Assembly: GCF_002362315.1 (NCBI RefSeq) | Contig: NZ_MTZV01000002.1 | Coordinates: forward strand, 248,001 to 312,000 | Direction of reading: 5' to 3' | Source: Paraburkholderia acidicola | GTDB taxonomy: Bacteria > Pseudomonadota > Gammaproteobacteria > Burkholderiales > Burkholderiaceae | Length of the DNA stretch: 64,000 nt | Shown: positions 23,844 through 33,307 of the stretch, one piece after another | How the letters are laid out: each line of letters opens with the position of its first letter | Numbering within the stretch: the stretch's first letter is position 1 | Notes under the pieces: generated by a model | What the model saw: the letters and a program-made list of their open reading frames with translations, nothing else | Told to the model about the DNA's origin: nothing | Database searches by the model: none | Translations under genes and position numbers: made by a program

Positions 23844-23977
23844 GCGATTGAGCGTGTGCGGCACGTCGTATGGCGGCCTGTCGGGCCGCCAGCACGATCG
23901 TGGGGGCTCCGGTATGATCGGCACGCTTGAAGCCTTCTGCCGGCCCGTGCGCCGGCCTACTGTCAGCCGTCCCGCTC

Positions 23978-25183
23978 ATGTCTACGCCTGCCCCCACTTC
24001 TCAAGCCGTGCCCGAGCGATCGCTCGCCGGCTTGCTGTTTCTGCTTGCAACGATCGCCGGTGTCTCGGTGGCGAACATCTATTACAACCAGCCGCTACTC
24101 GACAATTTCCGTCAGTCGTTTCCGCATAGCGCGTCGTGGGTCGGTGCGGTACCGGCTGTCACGCAGCTCGGTTACGCGGCCGGCATGCTGCTGCTCGCGC
24201 CGCTCGGCGACCGCTTCGACCGGCGCCGTCTGATTCTGCTGCAGATAGCCGCGATCTGCGTCGCGCTGATCGTCGCTGCGACGGCGCCGACGCTACAGGT
24301 GCTGATCGCCGCCAGTCTCGCGATCGGTGTGCTCGCAACGATCGCCCAGCAGGCCGTGCCGTTCGCCGCCGAACTCGCGCCCACTTCGCAGCGCGGTCAC
24401 GCGGTCGGCACCGTGATGAGCGGTCTGCTGCTCGGCATTCTGCTGGCGCGGACCGCGGCCGGTTTCGTCGCCGAATATTTCGGCTGGCGTGCGGTGTTCG
24501 GGGTATCGGTGGTGGCGCTGCTCGCGCTGTCGGTACTGATCATCCTGCGCTTGCCGCGCAGCCAGCCGACTTCATCGCTACCTTACGGAAAGCTTCTAGC
24601 GTCGCTCTGGCATCTGACCGTTGAACTACGCGGCCTGCGCGAATCGTCGCTGACCGGCGCGGCGCTGTTCGCGGCGTTCAGCATTTTCTGGAGCGTGCTG
24701 GCGCTGCTGCTGGCTGGCGCGCCGTTTCATCTCGGGCCGCAGGCGGCGGGACTATTCGGCATCGTCGGCGCAGCGGGTGCGCTGGCTGCGCCATATGCCG
24801 GCAAGTTTGCCGACCGGCGCGGGCCGCGCGCAATCATTTCGCTGTCGATTGCATTGGTTGCCGTGTCGTTCGTTATATTTGGGCTGTCAGGGGCGAGCCT
24901 CGTGGGTCTCGTGATCGGTGTGATCGTGCTCGACGTCGGTGTGCAGGGCGCGCAGATTTCCAACCAGTCGCGCATCTACGCACTGAAGCCGGAAGCGCGA
25001 AGCCGCGTCAATACTGTTTACATGGTGTGTTATTTCATCGGCGGCGCCGTGGGGTCGGGCGTGGGAGCCGCGGTCTGGCCGGCCTTCGGATGGGTTGGCG
25101 TATCGGTCGCCGGGCTGCTGTTTGCCGGGCTTGCGGCGTGGAGTCATGCCCGCGGACGGCAACAGCGGGTTGTCACCTCCTGA
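23978..25183 (+). CDS. MFS transporter
   Basis: 401 residues from ATG 23978 (MSTPAPTSQ); an upstream ATG at 23927 would add a 17-residue extension without membrane character. About twelve hydrophobic helices. The loop 2-3 motif is LAPLGDRFDRRRLI, and the helix-1 region IAGVSVANIYYNQPLLDNF is typical of a proton-driven efflux subgroup related to YgaY. It stands alone between the phosphodiesterase and glycosyltransferase genes. The substrate cannot be inferred. Confidence 0.8.
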   Translation: MSTPAPTSQAVPERSLAGLLFLLATIAGVSVANIYYNQPLLDNFRQSFPHSASWVGAVPAVTQLGYAAGMLLLAPLGDRFDRRRLILLQIAAICVALIVAATAPTLQVLIAASLAIGVLATIAQQAVPFAAELAPTSQRGHAVGTVMSGLLLGILLARTAAGFVAEYFGWRAVFGVSVVALLALSVLIILRLPRSQPTSSLPYGKLLASLWHLTVELRGLRESSLTGAALFAAFSIFWSVLALLLAGAPFHLGPQAAGLFGIVGAAGALAAPYAGKFADRRGPRAIISLSIALVAVSFVIFGLSGASLVGLVIGVIVLDVGVQGAQISNQSRIYALKPEARSRVNTVYMVCYFIGGAVGSGVGAAVWPAFGWVGVSVAGLLFAGLAAWSHARGRQQRVVTS

Positions 25184-25385
25184 TCCTTATCCAGCCAGAC
25201 GGCGTTTTTTCAATCAATCTCAAGAGGAATTGCAACGCAAACCCCACGCTTTAAGGGGCAATACCTGTAACTATGGCGAGAAGGACAAAATCCTTACGGC
25301 ATCTTATACTTGCCGCCAAACGACGAAACGCGTGTCGTCGTCTACATTGACCAGGCACCAATTCGAAAGGGCCGACGGGGCAATC

Positions 25386-26339
25386 ATGGGTCATCACTCG
25401 CCGATAACGGGGCGTGTTGCTGTAATTTCATCGAAAGCAATAGGCGACTCATTGTTGCTCATGACGGTTGCGCACAACCTGCAACTGAACGGCGCAACGG
25501 TCACGGTATTCGGCCGTCACATCCATGCCTTGCGCAAGTGGTTCCCGGGTGTCGAAGTCCGACCTCCGCTGGAACCCGCAACGGCGCAAACAGCACTCGC
25601 CGATTTTTCGCTGGTCCTCGCCCTGCACCCCACGCTCGATCTGACCGGCACCCATCCTCGCGTCGTCTTGCTCGATCACCTTTGCAGAAGCGGCTCGCAG
25701 GAACCCATGGCGCGCCGGTTATTCGATTTCTGCCGCAATGAGCTCAACCTCCCGGTCACGCAGAACATCAATGGCCTGACTGCTCCGGCAGACCTTCAGC
25801 ATCGCAAACACACCAGCCGCGTGATCATTCATCCCACTGCGAGCACTGCGGACAAATGCTGGCTCAAATCGCGCTATGTCAATCTCGCACGACGGCTACG
25901 CCGCAATGGCTTCGATCCGTACTTCGTGCTTGCGCCTGAAGAGCGCGCCGGATGGCTCGACGTCGTGCGCGAAGGACTGAATGTCCCCGCATTCGACACG
26001 CTCGAAGACGTCGCGGCCTCGGTCTACGAGAGCGGCTGGTTCATCGGCAACGATTCAGGCATCGGGCATCTCGCGTCGAACCTCGATATCCCGACGCTCT
26101 CGCTCTTCATGCGGCGCGGTATTGCGCGGACCTGGCGTCCGGGCTGGGGCGGCGGACAGATACTGATCGGTAGCTCGTTTATCCCCGGCGCCCGCCTCAA
26201 GGAGCGTTTCTGGAAATACGCGCTGACAGTGGGCCGCGTCGAGCGCGCGTTCGCGCGGCTGCGGCACGCTACCGCTCAGGTCTCGACGCAAGCGGCTCCG
26301 GCTGTCACAACACCGGCGTTTGTGCGGGAAACGGTATGA
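25386..26339 (+). CDS. Family-9 glycosyltransferase (heptosyltransferase-like), first copy
   Basis: 317 residues from ATG 25386 (MGHHSPITGRVAVISSKAIG). GT9-type features: AIGDSLLLMTVAHNL near the N-terminus, VIIHPTAS in the middle, and the C-terminal nucleotide-sugar site FIGNDSGIGHLASNLDIPTL. These enzymes usually add heptose or related sugars to lipopolysaccharide core. The second copy follows with an ATGA overlap and is clearly paralogous. Two tandem divergent GT9 genes outside a complete lipopolysaccharide cluster suggest a dedicated surface-sugar modification. The acceptor is unknown. Confidence 0.8.
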   Translation: MGHHSPITGRVAVISSKAIGDSLLLMTVAHNLQLNGATVTVFGRHIHALRKWFPGVEVRPPLEPATAQTALADFSLVLALHPTLDLTGTHPRVVLLDHLCRSGSQEPMARRLFDFCRNELNLPVTQNINGLTAPADLQHRKHTSRVIIHPTASTADKCWLKSRYVNLARRLRRNGFDPYFVLAPEERAGWLDVVREGLNVPAFDTLEDVAASVYESGWFIGNDSGIGHLASNLDIPTLSLFMRRGIARTWRPGWGGGQILIGSSFIPGARLKERFWKYALTVGRVERAFARLRHATAQVSTQAAPAVTTPAFVRETV

Positions 26340-27301
26340 ACGCGCGCCTCGAAGCGCGCATGCAGGACCGGCAACACCCGAGCACTGAACCTCGCCTCCA
26401 CAAAAGCAATCTCGGCCGGGTTGCGTTTTCGATGTCGAACGCAATCGGCGATTCGCTGATCTCGATGATCATCGTGAGCAATCTGCTGAAGAACGGTATC
26501 GACATCACGGTCTACGGTAACCCGGCGTACGCGCTTCGACACTGGTTTCCGGGTGTCGTCGTGCATCGCCTGCCCGCCGAAGAGAACAGCGCACACACCT
26601 TCGCCGCTTACGACACCGTGCTGCAAATGCAGTGGAACCAGCCGCTCGTCCGCCTGCTGGACGCGCATCCGCGCGTGCGGACGCTGCACGACGTCGAGTT
26701 CGGCGAGCACCCCGGGTGCATGGCGGAGCGCTTCGCCGACTTTTGCCGCGGGGAACTGGATCTCGCCGACGTGAATCTGGCCAATGGTGTCGTGGCGCCC
26801 GCCGATCTGCTGCACCGGCGGCACGCCAACCGTGTCGTCATTCACCCTGAAGCCAGCACCGACGACAAGCGCTGGCCCGCCGCGCAATTCGTGAAACTGG
26901 CGCAGCGGTTGCGACGCAAAGGTTATGAGCCCCACTTCGTGATCGCCGAACACGAGCGCGCACGCTGGCAAGACATCGATATGTCCGACGTGCCCGCGCC
27001 GGTTTTCGCCGATCTCGGTACGCTGGCTGCGTGGGTGTACGAATCCGGATACTTCATCGGCAACGATTCAGGCATTGGGCACCTGGCATCGAATCTCGAC
27101 ATTCCGACCGTGAGCCTGTTTCGCCGCCGCGGCGTTTCGACGCGCTGGCGACCGGCATGGGGTGCGGTGGAGATTATTCTGCCGTGGCAATGGGTGCCGA
27201 CGTCGCGATTAAAAGAGCGTCTGTGGAAAGAGACGCTAACCTGTTCGAGGGTGCTGTCGGCGTTTGTGAGGATGACGCGGCGCCACCCGGTGCCTGCATG
27301 A
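26336..27301 (+). CDS. Family-9 glycosyltransferase, second copy
   Basis: 321 residues, starting four bases before the end of the first copy. It shares the same landmarks: SNAIGDSLISMIIVSNLL, RVVIHPEASTDDKRWPA and VYESGYFIGNDSGIGHLASN. The donor-site region is almost identical to that of the first copy, while the N-terminal acceptor half differs more, the pattern expected after duplication with a change in acceptor. Translationally coupled to the first copy; the pair ends 29 bases before the converging TusA-like gene. Confidence 0.8.
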   Translation: MNARLEARMQDRQHPSTEPRLHKSNLGRVAFSMSNAIGDSLISMIIVSNLLKNGIDITVYGNPAYALRHWFPGVVVHRLPAEENSAHTFAAYDTVLQMQWNQPLVRLLDAHPRVRTLHDVEFGEHPGCMAERFADFCRGELDLADVNLANGVVAPADLLHRRHANRVVIHPEASTDDKRWPAAQFVKLAQRLRRKGYEPHFVIAEHERARWQDIDMSDVPAPVFADLGTLAAWVYESGYFIGNDSGIGHLASNLDIPTVSLFRRRGVSTRWRPAWGAVEIILPWQWVPTSRLKERLWKETLTCSRVLSAFVRMTRRHPVPA

Positions 27302-27329
27302 CAGCAGGCTCGTTAAGCGCAGGCAGGAC

Positions 27330-27563
27330 CTACCGTCGCTTCATCAGAAAAACAAACACCTTGTCCTGCGTCGAGACTTCGACGATCTCATTGCCGGTCT
27401 GCTTCGCGAACGCGGCGAAGTCGCGCTGCGAACCGGGGTCGGTGGCCAGCACCTTGAGAATCTGACCGCTTTCCATGTCGGCAAGCGCTTTCTTCGCGCG
27501 CAGGATGGGTAGCGGGCAGTTCAGCCCGCGTGCATCGACTTCCTTGTGAATCTGAATCTGCAT
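27330..27563 (-). CDS. TusA/SirA-family sulfur carrier protein
   Basis: 77 residues with the family signature DARGLNCPLPILRAKKAL, in which the Cys of CPxP carries the persulfide, followed by ILKVLATDPGSQRDFAAFA. Such proteins relay sulfur for tRNA thiolation or other pathways, or act as partners of redox enzymes. The gene converges with the glycosyltransferases and has its own upstream region. Which sulfur pathway it serves cannot be read from neighbours. Confidence 0.9.
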   Translation of the reverse strand: MQIQIHKEVDARGLNCPLPILRAKKALADMESGQILKVLATDPGSQRDFAAFAKQTGNEIVEVSTQDKVFVFLMKRR

Positions 27564-27648
27564 CGAGGGAAACCTTTCTGGTGGTGCGGCAACAGCAGCG
27601 GCAACGGCGCCGTAAAGAGGCTCAAATTCTACCGCAGCCGCCCTGCGC

Positions 27649-28710
27649 TCACAGCGTCACCGCTTCTCCACTTGCCAGCGACGCCCGCAGCGCACTGCCG
27701 ATGCGCGTCGCTTCCAGCGCATCCGCGAGGCTCGCGCCGGTTTGCGCGCCGCCTCGCACTGCGGCGACGAATGCCTGCGCCTCGGCGAGAAACGCGTCTT
27801 CGAAGCGCTCGAAGAACGTCGGCGTGCATTCGTTACGCACCCCGTGCGCATCCAGAATCTCGACGCGGTTCAAACGCGGATTGCGACCGATCGACAGCGC
27901 GCCCGCCGTGCCGATCACTTCGCTGCCCGAGTCGTTGCCATGGGCCATCGTGCGCGACGCGTAGAACACCGCGAGCCGCCCGTCTTCGAATTCGCAGATC
28001 GCGACGCCATTGTCGACATCGCCGAATTCGCGCAGGCCTTCATGCAGCGCCACCGTGCCGCTTGCAAATACGCGTTTCGCTCGCGGCTTGCCGAGCAGCC
28101 AGCGCGCCACATCGATGTCGTGCACCGTACAGTCGAGAAAAATACCGCCCGACGTCGGCGCAAAGCGCACAAAAAAACCATCCGGATCGTTCCAGTCGCA
28201 AGTCTGCGAGCGCACCAGAAACGGCCGGCCGATCGCCCCATCGCGCACCTTGTCGAACGCATCGCGGTAGCTCGGATCGAAGCGCCGCATGAAACCGATC
28301 GTCGCCTGCAGATGCGGATAGCGCGCCGCTTCCGCCAGCACACGTTCGCATTCGGCGACATCGAGCGAAAGCGGTTTCTCGCAGAACACGTGCTTGCCCG
28401 CGTGTAACGCGTCGACGATCTGTTGCGCGTGCAACGCCGACGGTGTGACGAGCCACACCGCGTCGACCGTCGAGTCGGCCAGCAGCGCCGCGTAATCGTC
28501 GTACAGCCGCAGATCAGGCAACGTATCGCGCGCCCATGCACGTTCTTCGTCGAGCGGACTGCATGCCGCGACGAGCGCCGCGCCCGGCACGCGATACGCG
28601 AGATTCTGCGCATGCCGTCGCCCCAGGCGCCCGAGTCCCACCACCCCGACGCGCACGTTCTGCCTGCTCTTACCGCCAGCTTCCTGCCCCACCCCGTTCG
28701 CTACAGTCAT
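27649..28710 (-). CDS. Gfo/Idh/MocA oxidoreductase, second inositol-type dehydrogenase
   Basis: 353 residues. The Rossmann motif VGVVGLGRLGRRHAQNL is near 20-37, the EKPLS motif (CEKPLSLDVAECE) near 115, and the substrate-side DCTVHDIDVARWLLG follows near 195. It starts with an ATGA overlap at the end of the iolG gene, in the operon RpiR regulator, iolG, this gene. Inositol loci often carry extra dehydrogenases for scyllo- or chiro-inositol or for keto-inositols, which is the likely role here. The exact substrate is not predictable. Confidence 0.85.
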   Translation of the reverse strand: MTVANGVGQEAGGKSRQNVRVGVVGLGRLGRRHAQNLAYRVPGAALVAACSPLDEERAWARDTLPDLRLYDDYAALLADSTVDAVWLVTPSALHAQQIVDALHAGKHVFCEKPLSLDVAECERVLAEAARYPHLQATIGFMRRFDPSYRDAFDKVRDGAIGRPFLVRSQTCDWNDPDGFFVRFAPTSGGIFLDCTVHDIDVARWLLGKPRAKRVFASGTVALHEGLREFGDVDNGVAICEFEDGRLAVFYASRTMAHGNDSGSEVIGTAGALSIGRNPRLNRVEILDAHGVRNECTPTFFERFEDAFLAEAQAFVAAVRGGAQTGASLADALEATRIGSALRASLASGEAVTL

Positions 28711-29732
28711 CGCGCCGCCTCATCGAGTTTCACCGCGCGGCCTTCGCGCCACGACCGCGTCGCCGCCTCGGCGAGTTCGAGCGCTTTCACACCGTCGGCG
28801 ACGGTCGTGCGCACCGGCTTCCCCTGTGTGACGGCTTCAAAGAAATGCGCAATTTCCAGCGCGTACGCCGCACGATAGCGTTCGAGGAAGAACGCTTCCG
28901 GCACGTCGCTCGATACTTCGGTCTTCGAATACGCGACCACTTCGGTCGGCCGCACGTTACCCGCCTGCAGCATCCCTTCACTTCCGAGCACTTCGAAGCG
29001 CTGATCGTAGCCGTACGCCGCGCGTCGCGTGGTATTGATCTGGCACAGCCGCCCGCGCTTCGTGCGAATCGTCACCGCGGTGCAATCGATATCGCCGGCC
29101 GCCTCGATCGCCGGGTCAGTCAGCACGCTACCGGTTGCATGCAACGTGTCGGCTTCGTCATCGAGAATCCAGCGGAAGATGTCGAAGTCGTGAATCAGCA
29201 TGTCCTTGAAGATACCGCCCGAGTGGCGGATGTAATCGACCGGCGGCGCACCGGGATCGCGGCTCGTCACGACGAGCATTTCCGGCGTACCGATCTCGCC
29301 CGCATCGATGCGCGCCTTCAGTGCCGAAAAGGTCGGATCGAAGCGCCGCTGAAACCCGATCATGCAGACCACGCCCGCGCGCGCTACCGCATCCGCGCAG
29401 GCACGCGCACGTTCGAGCGTGAGGTCGACCGGTTTCTCGCAGAACACGTGCTTCTTCTGCGCCGCCGATTGCAGGATCAGTTCTGCATGCGTGTCGGTGC
29501 TCGAACAGATCACCGTCGCGCCAACCGATGCATCGCCCATTGCGCCGTCAATGTCGGCCACCTGTGCGCCGTGCTGTGCCGCGAGCGCGGCCGCAGCTTC
29601 CCGGTTCACGTCCACGACATATTTAAGCCGCACGCCCGGCTGGCGCGCGAGATTCGCCGCGTGAATGCGGCCGATCCGGCCGGCGCCGAACACCGCGACA
29701 TCGATCGGCTTGCGGCCTGCTGTGTCAGTCAT
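28707..29732 (-). CDS. iolG: myo-Inositol 2-dehydrogenase (IolG/MocA family)
   Basis: 341 residues. NAD-binding VAVFGAGRIGRIHAANL is near 9-25, the catalytic-region EKPVDLTLERAR near 97, and FKDMLIHDFDIFRWIL (Asp, His, Asp) near 170-185, the classic IolG pattern. It oxidises myo-inositol to 2-keto-myo-inositol, the first step before IolE. Its start overlaps the end of the RpiR gene by eight bases, and its stop overlaps the next dehydrogenase gene. The divergent genes supply the importer and IolB-E steps. Assignment is by family and context. Confidence 0.85.
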   Translation of the reverse strand: MTDTAGRKPIDVAVFGAGRIGRIHAANLARQPGVRLKYVVDVNREAAAALAAQHGAQVADIDGAMGDASVGATVICSSTDTHAELILQSAAQKKHVFCEKPVDLTLERARACADAVARAGVVCMIGFQRRFDPTFSALKARIDAGEIGTPEMLVVTSRDPGAPPVDYIRHSGGIFKDMLIHDFDIFRWILDDEADTLHATGSVLTDPAIEAAGDIDCTAVTIRTKRGRLCQINTTRRAAYGYDQRFEVLGSEGMLQAGNVRPTEVVAYSKTEVSSDVPEAFFLERYRAAYALEIAHFFEAVTQGKPVRTTVADGVKALELAEAATRSWREGRAVKLDEAAR

Positions 29733-30609
29733 CGTATCCTCCAGTGTCTTTCGATTCTTCTACGTTCAGTTCGAGCTTGTACGCGAGCGCAATGAAGAGC
29801 GCCTGGCACAGGCAGATCGTGCTCGTGAGCGAGCGGAACGCGAATGCGCTCCCCTCCTTCACATACAGTTGCGTCGTGGCGTAGCGCGCGAGCGGCGACA
29901 GCTGGCTGTCGGTGATCACGAGCGTCTTCGCCTGGTGGTGATGCGCGACGCGCAGGCAATACTGCGTTTCCTTTCCATACGGCGCGAAACTGATCGCAAC
30001 GACCACGTCGCCCTTCTTCACGCTGCGAATCTGTTCGCGATACATACCGCCAAAACCCGACACGAGATGCACGCGCTTCGGTGTGTGCTGCAACGCGTAG
30101 ACGATGTAGCTCGCAACCGGAAACGAGCGCCGCACGCCGATCACGTAGATGTTGTCCGCGTGCTGCAGCATCTTCACCGCCGCATCGATCTGCGCGTCGT
30201 CGAGACCCGCTTCCAGCTCATCGAGACCGCCGCGACACGCAGCAACGAATTCGCGTGCCACCGCACCGCCTGACAGCCGCCCGCCTGGCTTCTCGTCAAT
30301 CAACTTACGAATGCGCTGCTGGTAACTCGGCGACGACGCGCCCTGCCCCGTGTAGGCCTGTCTGAACACCGCCTGCAGATCGGAGAAGCCCGAGAAACCG
30401 AAGCGCTGCGCGAAACGCACCACCGCCGACGGATGCACACCGCAACTCGCGGCGATATCGCTCGTGCGATCGACCATCACACTCGCGCGATGCTGCTCGA
30501 TATACGTCGCCACGCTCTTCAACTGCCGCGGCAGGTCTTCGTAGTTTTCCGCGATGCGCTGCATCAATTCTTCGACGCTCGGCAACTCTTCGGTGCTGTC
30601 GTCCGCCAT
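29725..30609 (-). CDS. RpiR-family transcriptional regulator, likely IolR
   Basis: 294 residues. An N-terminal helix-turn-helix (SDIAASCGVHPSAVVRFAQR, about 47-66) is followed by a SIS sugar-phosphate-binding domain (IYVIGVRRSFPVASYIVYAL; KGDVVVAISFAPYGKET). RpiR proteins of this kind repress iol genes in rhizobia and other Proteobacteria and respond to a phosphorylated intermediate such as the product of IolC. It is the first gene of the leftward iol operon and is divergent from the importer/iolCDEB operon. A GGAA-N6-TTCC dyad in the shared promoter region is the candidate operator. Confidence 0.85.
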   Translation of the reverse strand: MADDSTEELPSVEELMQRIAENYEDLPRQLKSVATYIEQHRASVMVDRTSDIAASCGVHPSAVVRFAQRFGFSGFSDLQAVFRQAYTGQGASSPSYQQRIRKLIDEKPGGRLSGGAVAREFVAACRGGLDELEAGLDDAQIDAAVKMLQHADNIYVIGVRRSFPVASYIVYALQHTPKRVHLVSGFGGMYREQIRSVKKGDVVVAISFAPYGKETQYCLRVAHHHQAKTLVITDSQLSPLARYATTQLYVKEGSAFAFRSLTSTICLCQALFIALAYKLELNVEESKDTGGYDD

Positions 30610-30709
30610 GGTGCTCCCTCAGATATTTTTTGCGCTGCAAAACCGCTGTTTCACATGCCGCCGAACAGCCTGTCGACGCTGCCGATTATAGGCAGCGCTC
30701 CGCATAAAT

Positions 30710-30723
30710 GGAACGGATTTTCC
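30710..30723. promoter_or_regulatory. IolR operator candidate, GGAA-N6-TTCC
   Basis: GGAACGGATTTTCC lies in the 252-base region between the divergent RpiR and importer operons, with extra symmetry (AAATGG on the left, CCATTT on the right). It equals the GGAA-N6-TTCC motif I recall for the RpiR-type IolR of Sinorhizobium. A second weaker dyad (TGAAATTTTCG) lies at about 30738-30748. Confidence 0.6.
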
Positions 30724-30861
30724 ATTTTTATTTGTAATGAAATTTTCGTTGCACGCTCGCGAAAGATCGCCTAATCTTGGTTTTGAGCAGCGACGCGGCA
30801 TGCGTTGCGACGCACGACGTCACGCTCCTTCAAAAACGACAGACCGACAAAAGGTGGAGAC

Positions 30862-31917
30862 ATGAGACTTGGCAATGGCAAGGCTTCGCTCAGAATTCTG
30901 GTGGCCGCGCTTACGCTCGCGGCGGGGTTCGGAGCACCATCGGCAGCATCGGTAGCCCAGGCAGCAGACGCGCACTTCGTCCTGATCAGCCACGCACCGG
31001 ACTCCGATTCGTGGTGGAACACGATCAAGAACGCAATCAAGCAGGCCGACGAGGACTTCAACGTCCAGACCGACTACCGCAACCCGCCTAACGGCGACAT
31101 CGCCGACATGGCGCGCCTCGTCGAACAGGCCGCCGCGCGCAACTACGACGGCGTCATCGTCACCATCGCCGACTTCGACGTGCTGAAAAGCTCGATCACG
31201 AAAGTGACCGAGAAAAAGATCCCGCTCGTCACGATCAACTCCGGCACTGAAGAACAAAGCGCGCAACTCGGCGCGATCATGCACGTCGGTCAACCCGAAT
31301 ACGTAGCAGGTCACGCGGCTGGCGAGAAAGCGAAAGCAGCTGGTGTGAAGTCGTTCCTGTGCGTGAATCACCTGGCCACCAACACGGTGTCGTTCGATCG
31401 CTGCCGCGGTTTCGCCGAAGCAATCGGCGTCGACTACAAGACCTCGACGATCGATTCGGGCCAGGACCCGACCGAAATCCAGTCGAAGGTCAGCGCGTAT
31501 CTGCGCAATCATCCGAACACCGGCGCGATCCTGACGCTCGGCCCGGTACCCGCCGCGGCGACGCTGAAGGCCGTGCAACAGATGGGCCTCGCGGGCAAGA
31601 TCTACTTCTGCACGTTCGACTTCTCCGACGACATCGCGAAGGCGATCCAGGCCGGCACGATCCAGTTCGCGATCGACCAGCAGCCATACCTGCAGGGCTA
31701 TATCCCGGTGGCCGTGCTGGCGATCGTGAAGCAGCAGCACACCACCGACCCGGCGAAGATCCGCCAGATCCTGCAGGCCAATCCGAAGTTCAAGGCGCGG
31801 CTCGAAGCGTATGGGCTGCAACCGTCGTACGGACCGAAGAACATCCGCTCGGGCCCGGGTTTCATCACGAAGGACAATCTCGACAAGGTCATCAAGTACG
31901 CGGGCCAGTACCGCTGA
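30862..31917 (+). CDS. Sugar (inositol) ABC transporter substrate-binding protein
   Basis: 351 residues from ATG 30862, preceded by AAGGTGGAG. Signal peptide to about residue 34 (SVAQAADAH). The mature protein is a type-1 periplasmic-binding fold of the RbsB/IbpA kind (HFVLISHAPDSDSWWNTI; NYDGVIVTIADFDVL; IDQQPYLQGYIPVAVLA). It is the first gene of a CUT2-type importer followed by inositol catabolic genes, so myo-inositol is the likely ligand. Divergent from the iolR-like regulator. Confidence 0.85.
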   Translation: MRLGNGKASLRILVAALTLAAGFGAPSAASVAQAADAHFVLISHAPDSDSWWNTIKNAIKQADEDFNVQTDYRNPPNGDIADMARLVEQAAARNYDGVIVTIADFDVLKSSITKVTEKKIPLVTINSGTEEQSAQLGAIMHVGQPEYVAGHAAGEKAKAAGVKSFLCVNHLATNTVSFDRCRGFAEAIGVDYKTSTIDSGQDPTEIQSKVSAYLRNHPNTGAILTLGPVPAAATLKAVQQMGLAGKIYFCTFDFSDDIAKAIQAGTIQFAIDQQPYLQGYIPVAVLAIVKQQHTTDPAKIRQILQANPKFKARLEAYGLQPSYGPKNIRSGPGFITKDNLDKVIKYAGQYR

Positions 31918-32121
31918 GGGTCACCCGGTCGGCCTGACACGCCGGCCGTCAGTCGCACGCGGCGCCACACGTAGACAGCGGTACATCGGGCACCAGCCAC
32001 TCCGGTGCGCTTACCGCCACGCACAGGGCGCGAACTACGAGGCGCCGCGGTTTTCCCCGTATTTCACCGGTCTGCCGGCGCGCACGTCGCGTCGTCGGTG
32101 GACCGGCATCAAGGAGACATC

Positions 32122-33288
32122 ATGGGCGTAGCCGGTAAACACTTTCCTTCGCACGCGACCAAGAACGTCGACGCGGCATCGTCGGGGCAGCCCGCGCCGG
32201 CCGGCACCGACGAGCGCGTTCGCAAGGAATCGTGGTTCGGTCATCTGCTGAACCGCCCGGAATTCGCTGCTATTTCGGGTGCCGTGCTCGTGTTCGCCGT
32301 GTTCGCGTTTGCGGCTGGCGGCTCGGGCATGTTCAATCTCGACGGTGTGATGAACTGGTCGCAGGTGTCCGCGTACCTCGGCGTACTCGCGGTCGGTGCG
32401 TGCCTGTTGATGATTGCCGGCGAGTTCGATCTGTCGATCGGTTCGATGATCGGCTTCGCCGGTATGATGGTCGCGATTCCGTCGGTCTACTTCCACTGGC
32501 CGCTCTCGCTGTCGATCCTCTTCGCCTTCGCCGGCTCGATGCTGCTCGGCGCGCTGAACGGCTATCTCGTGATGCGCACGCGGCTTCCCTCGTTCATCGT
32601 CACGCTCGCGTTTCTGTTCATCCTGCGCGGTCTGACGCTCGCACTGTCGATCATGGTCGCCGATCGCACGATCATCTCCGGTGTCGGCGATCTCGCGAAG
32701 CAGGACTGGATCGCCAATACGCTGTTTCACGGCGTCGCGTTCACGGGCCTGTTCACCGCGCTCGCACACATGGGCATCGGTCAGATGCTCGACAACGGCC
32801 AGCCGCTCGTGCCCGGCATTCCGAAGGTGATTTTGTGGTGGTTCGCGCTCGCCGCGATCTGCGCGTTCGTGCTCGCCAAAACCCGTTACGGCAACTGGAT
32901 TCTCGCGGTTGGCGGCGATGCGAATGCGGCGAAGAACGTCGGTGTGCCGGTACGGCGCGTCAAGATCTCGCTGTTCGTACTGACCGCGTTCTGCTCGTGC
33001 CTGTTCGCCGTGCTGCAGGTGTGCGACATCGGTTCAGCCGCCGCGGATCGCGGCTTGCAAAAGGAATTCGAGGCAATCATCGCTGCGGTGATCGGCGGCA
33101 CGCTGTTGACCGGCGGCTACGGCTCGGTGATCGGTGCCTGCTTCGGCGCGCTGATCTTCGGTGTCGTGCAGATCGGTATCACCTATACCAATGTGAGTTC
33201 CGACTGGTTCCGTGTGTTCCTCGGCGTGATGCTGCTGATCGCCGTGCTGTTCAATCACTACGTGCGCCGCCGCGTCGCACAATCGTAA
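32122..33288 (+). CDS. CUT2-type sugar ABC transporter permease
   Basis: 388 residues from ATG 32122 with AAGGAG before it. After a 40-residue hydrophilic N-terminus there are eight to ten hydrophobic helices. The RbsC-family signatures [20 protein letters not shown] and [22 protein letters not shown] (in two adjacent parts) are present. It forms the membrane channel for the inositol importer together with the ATPase encoded next. It is longer than the typical 320-340 residues because of the N-terminal extension and an insertion after helix 5 ([16 protein letters not shown]). Confidence 0.85.
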   Translation: MGVAGKHFPSHATKNVDAASSGQPAPAGTDERVRKESWFGHLLNRPEFAAISGAVLVFAVFAFAAGGSGMFNLDGVMNWSQVSAYLGVLAVGACLLMIAGEFDLSIGSMIGFAGMMVAIPSVYFHWPLSLSILFAFAGSMLLGALNGYLVMRTRLPSFIVTLAFLFILRGLTLALSIMVADRTIISGVGDLAKQDWIANTLFHGVAFTGLFTALAHMGIGQMLDNGQPLVPGIPKVILWWFALAAICAFVLAKTRYGNWILAVGGDANAAKNVGVPVRRVKISLFVLTAFCSCLFAVLQVCDIGSAAADRGLQKEFEAIIAAVIGGTLLTGGYGSVIGACFGALIFGVVQIGITYTNVSSDWFRVFLGVMLLIAVLFNHYVRRRVAQS

Positions 33289-33307
33289 CCGTCACGAGGA
33301 GAACAAC

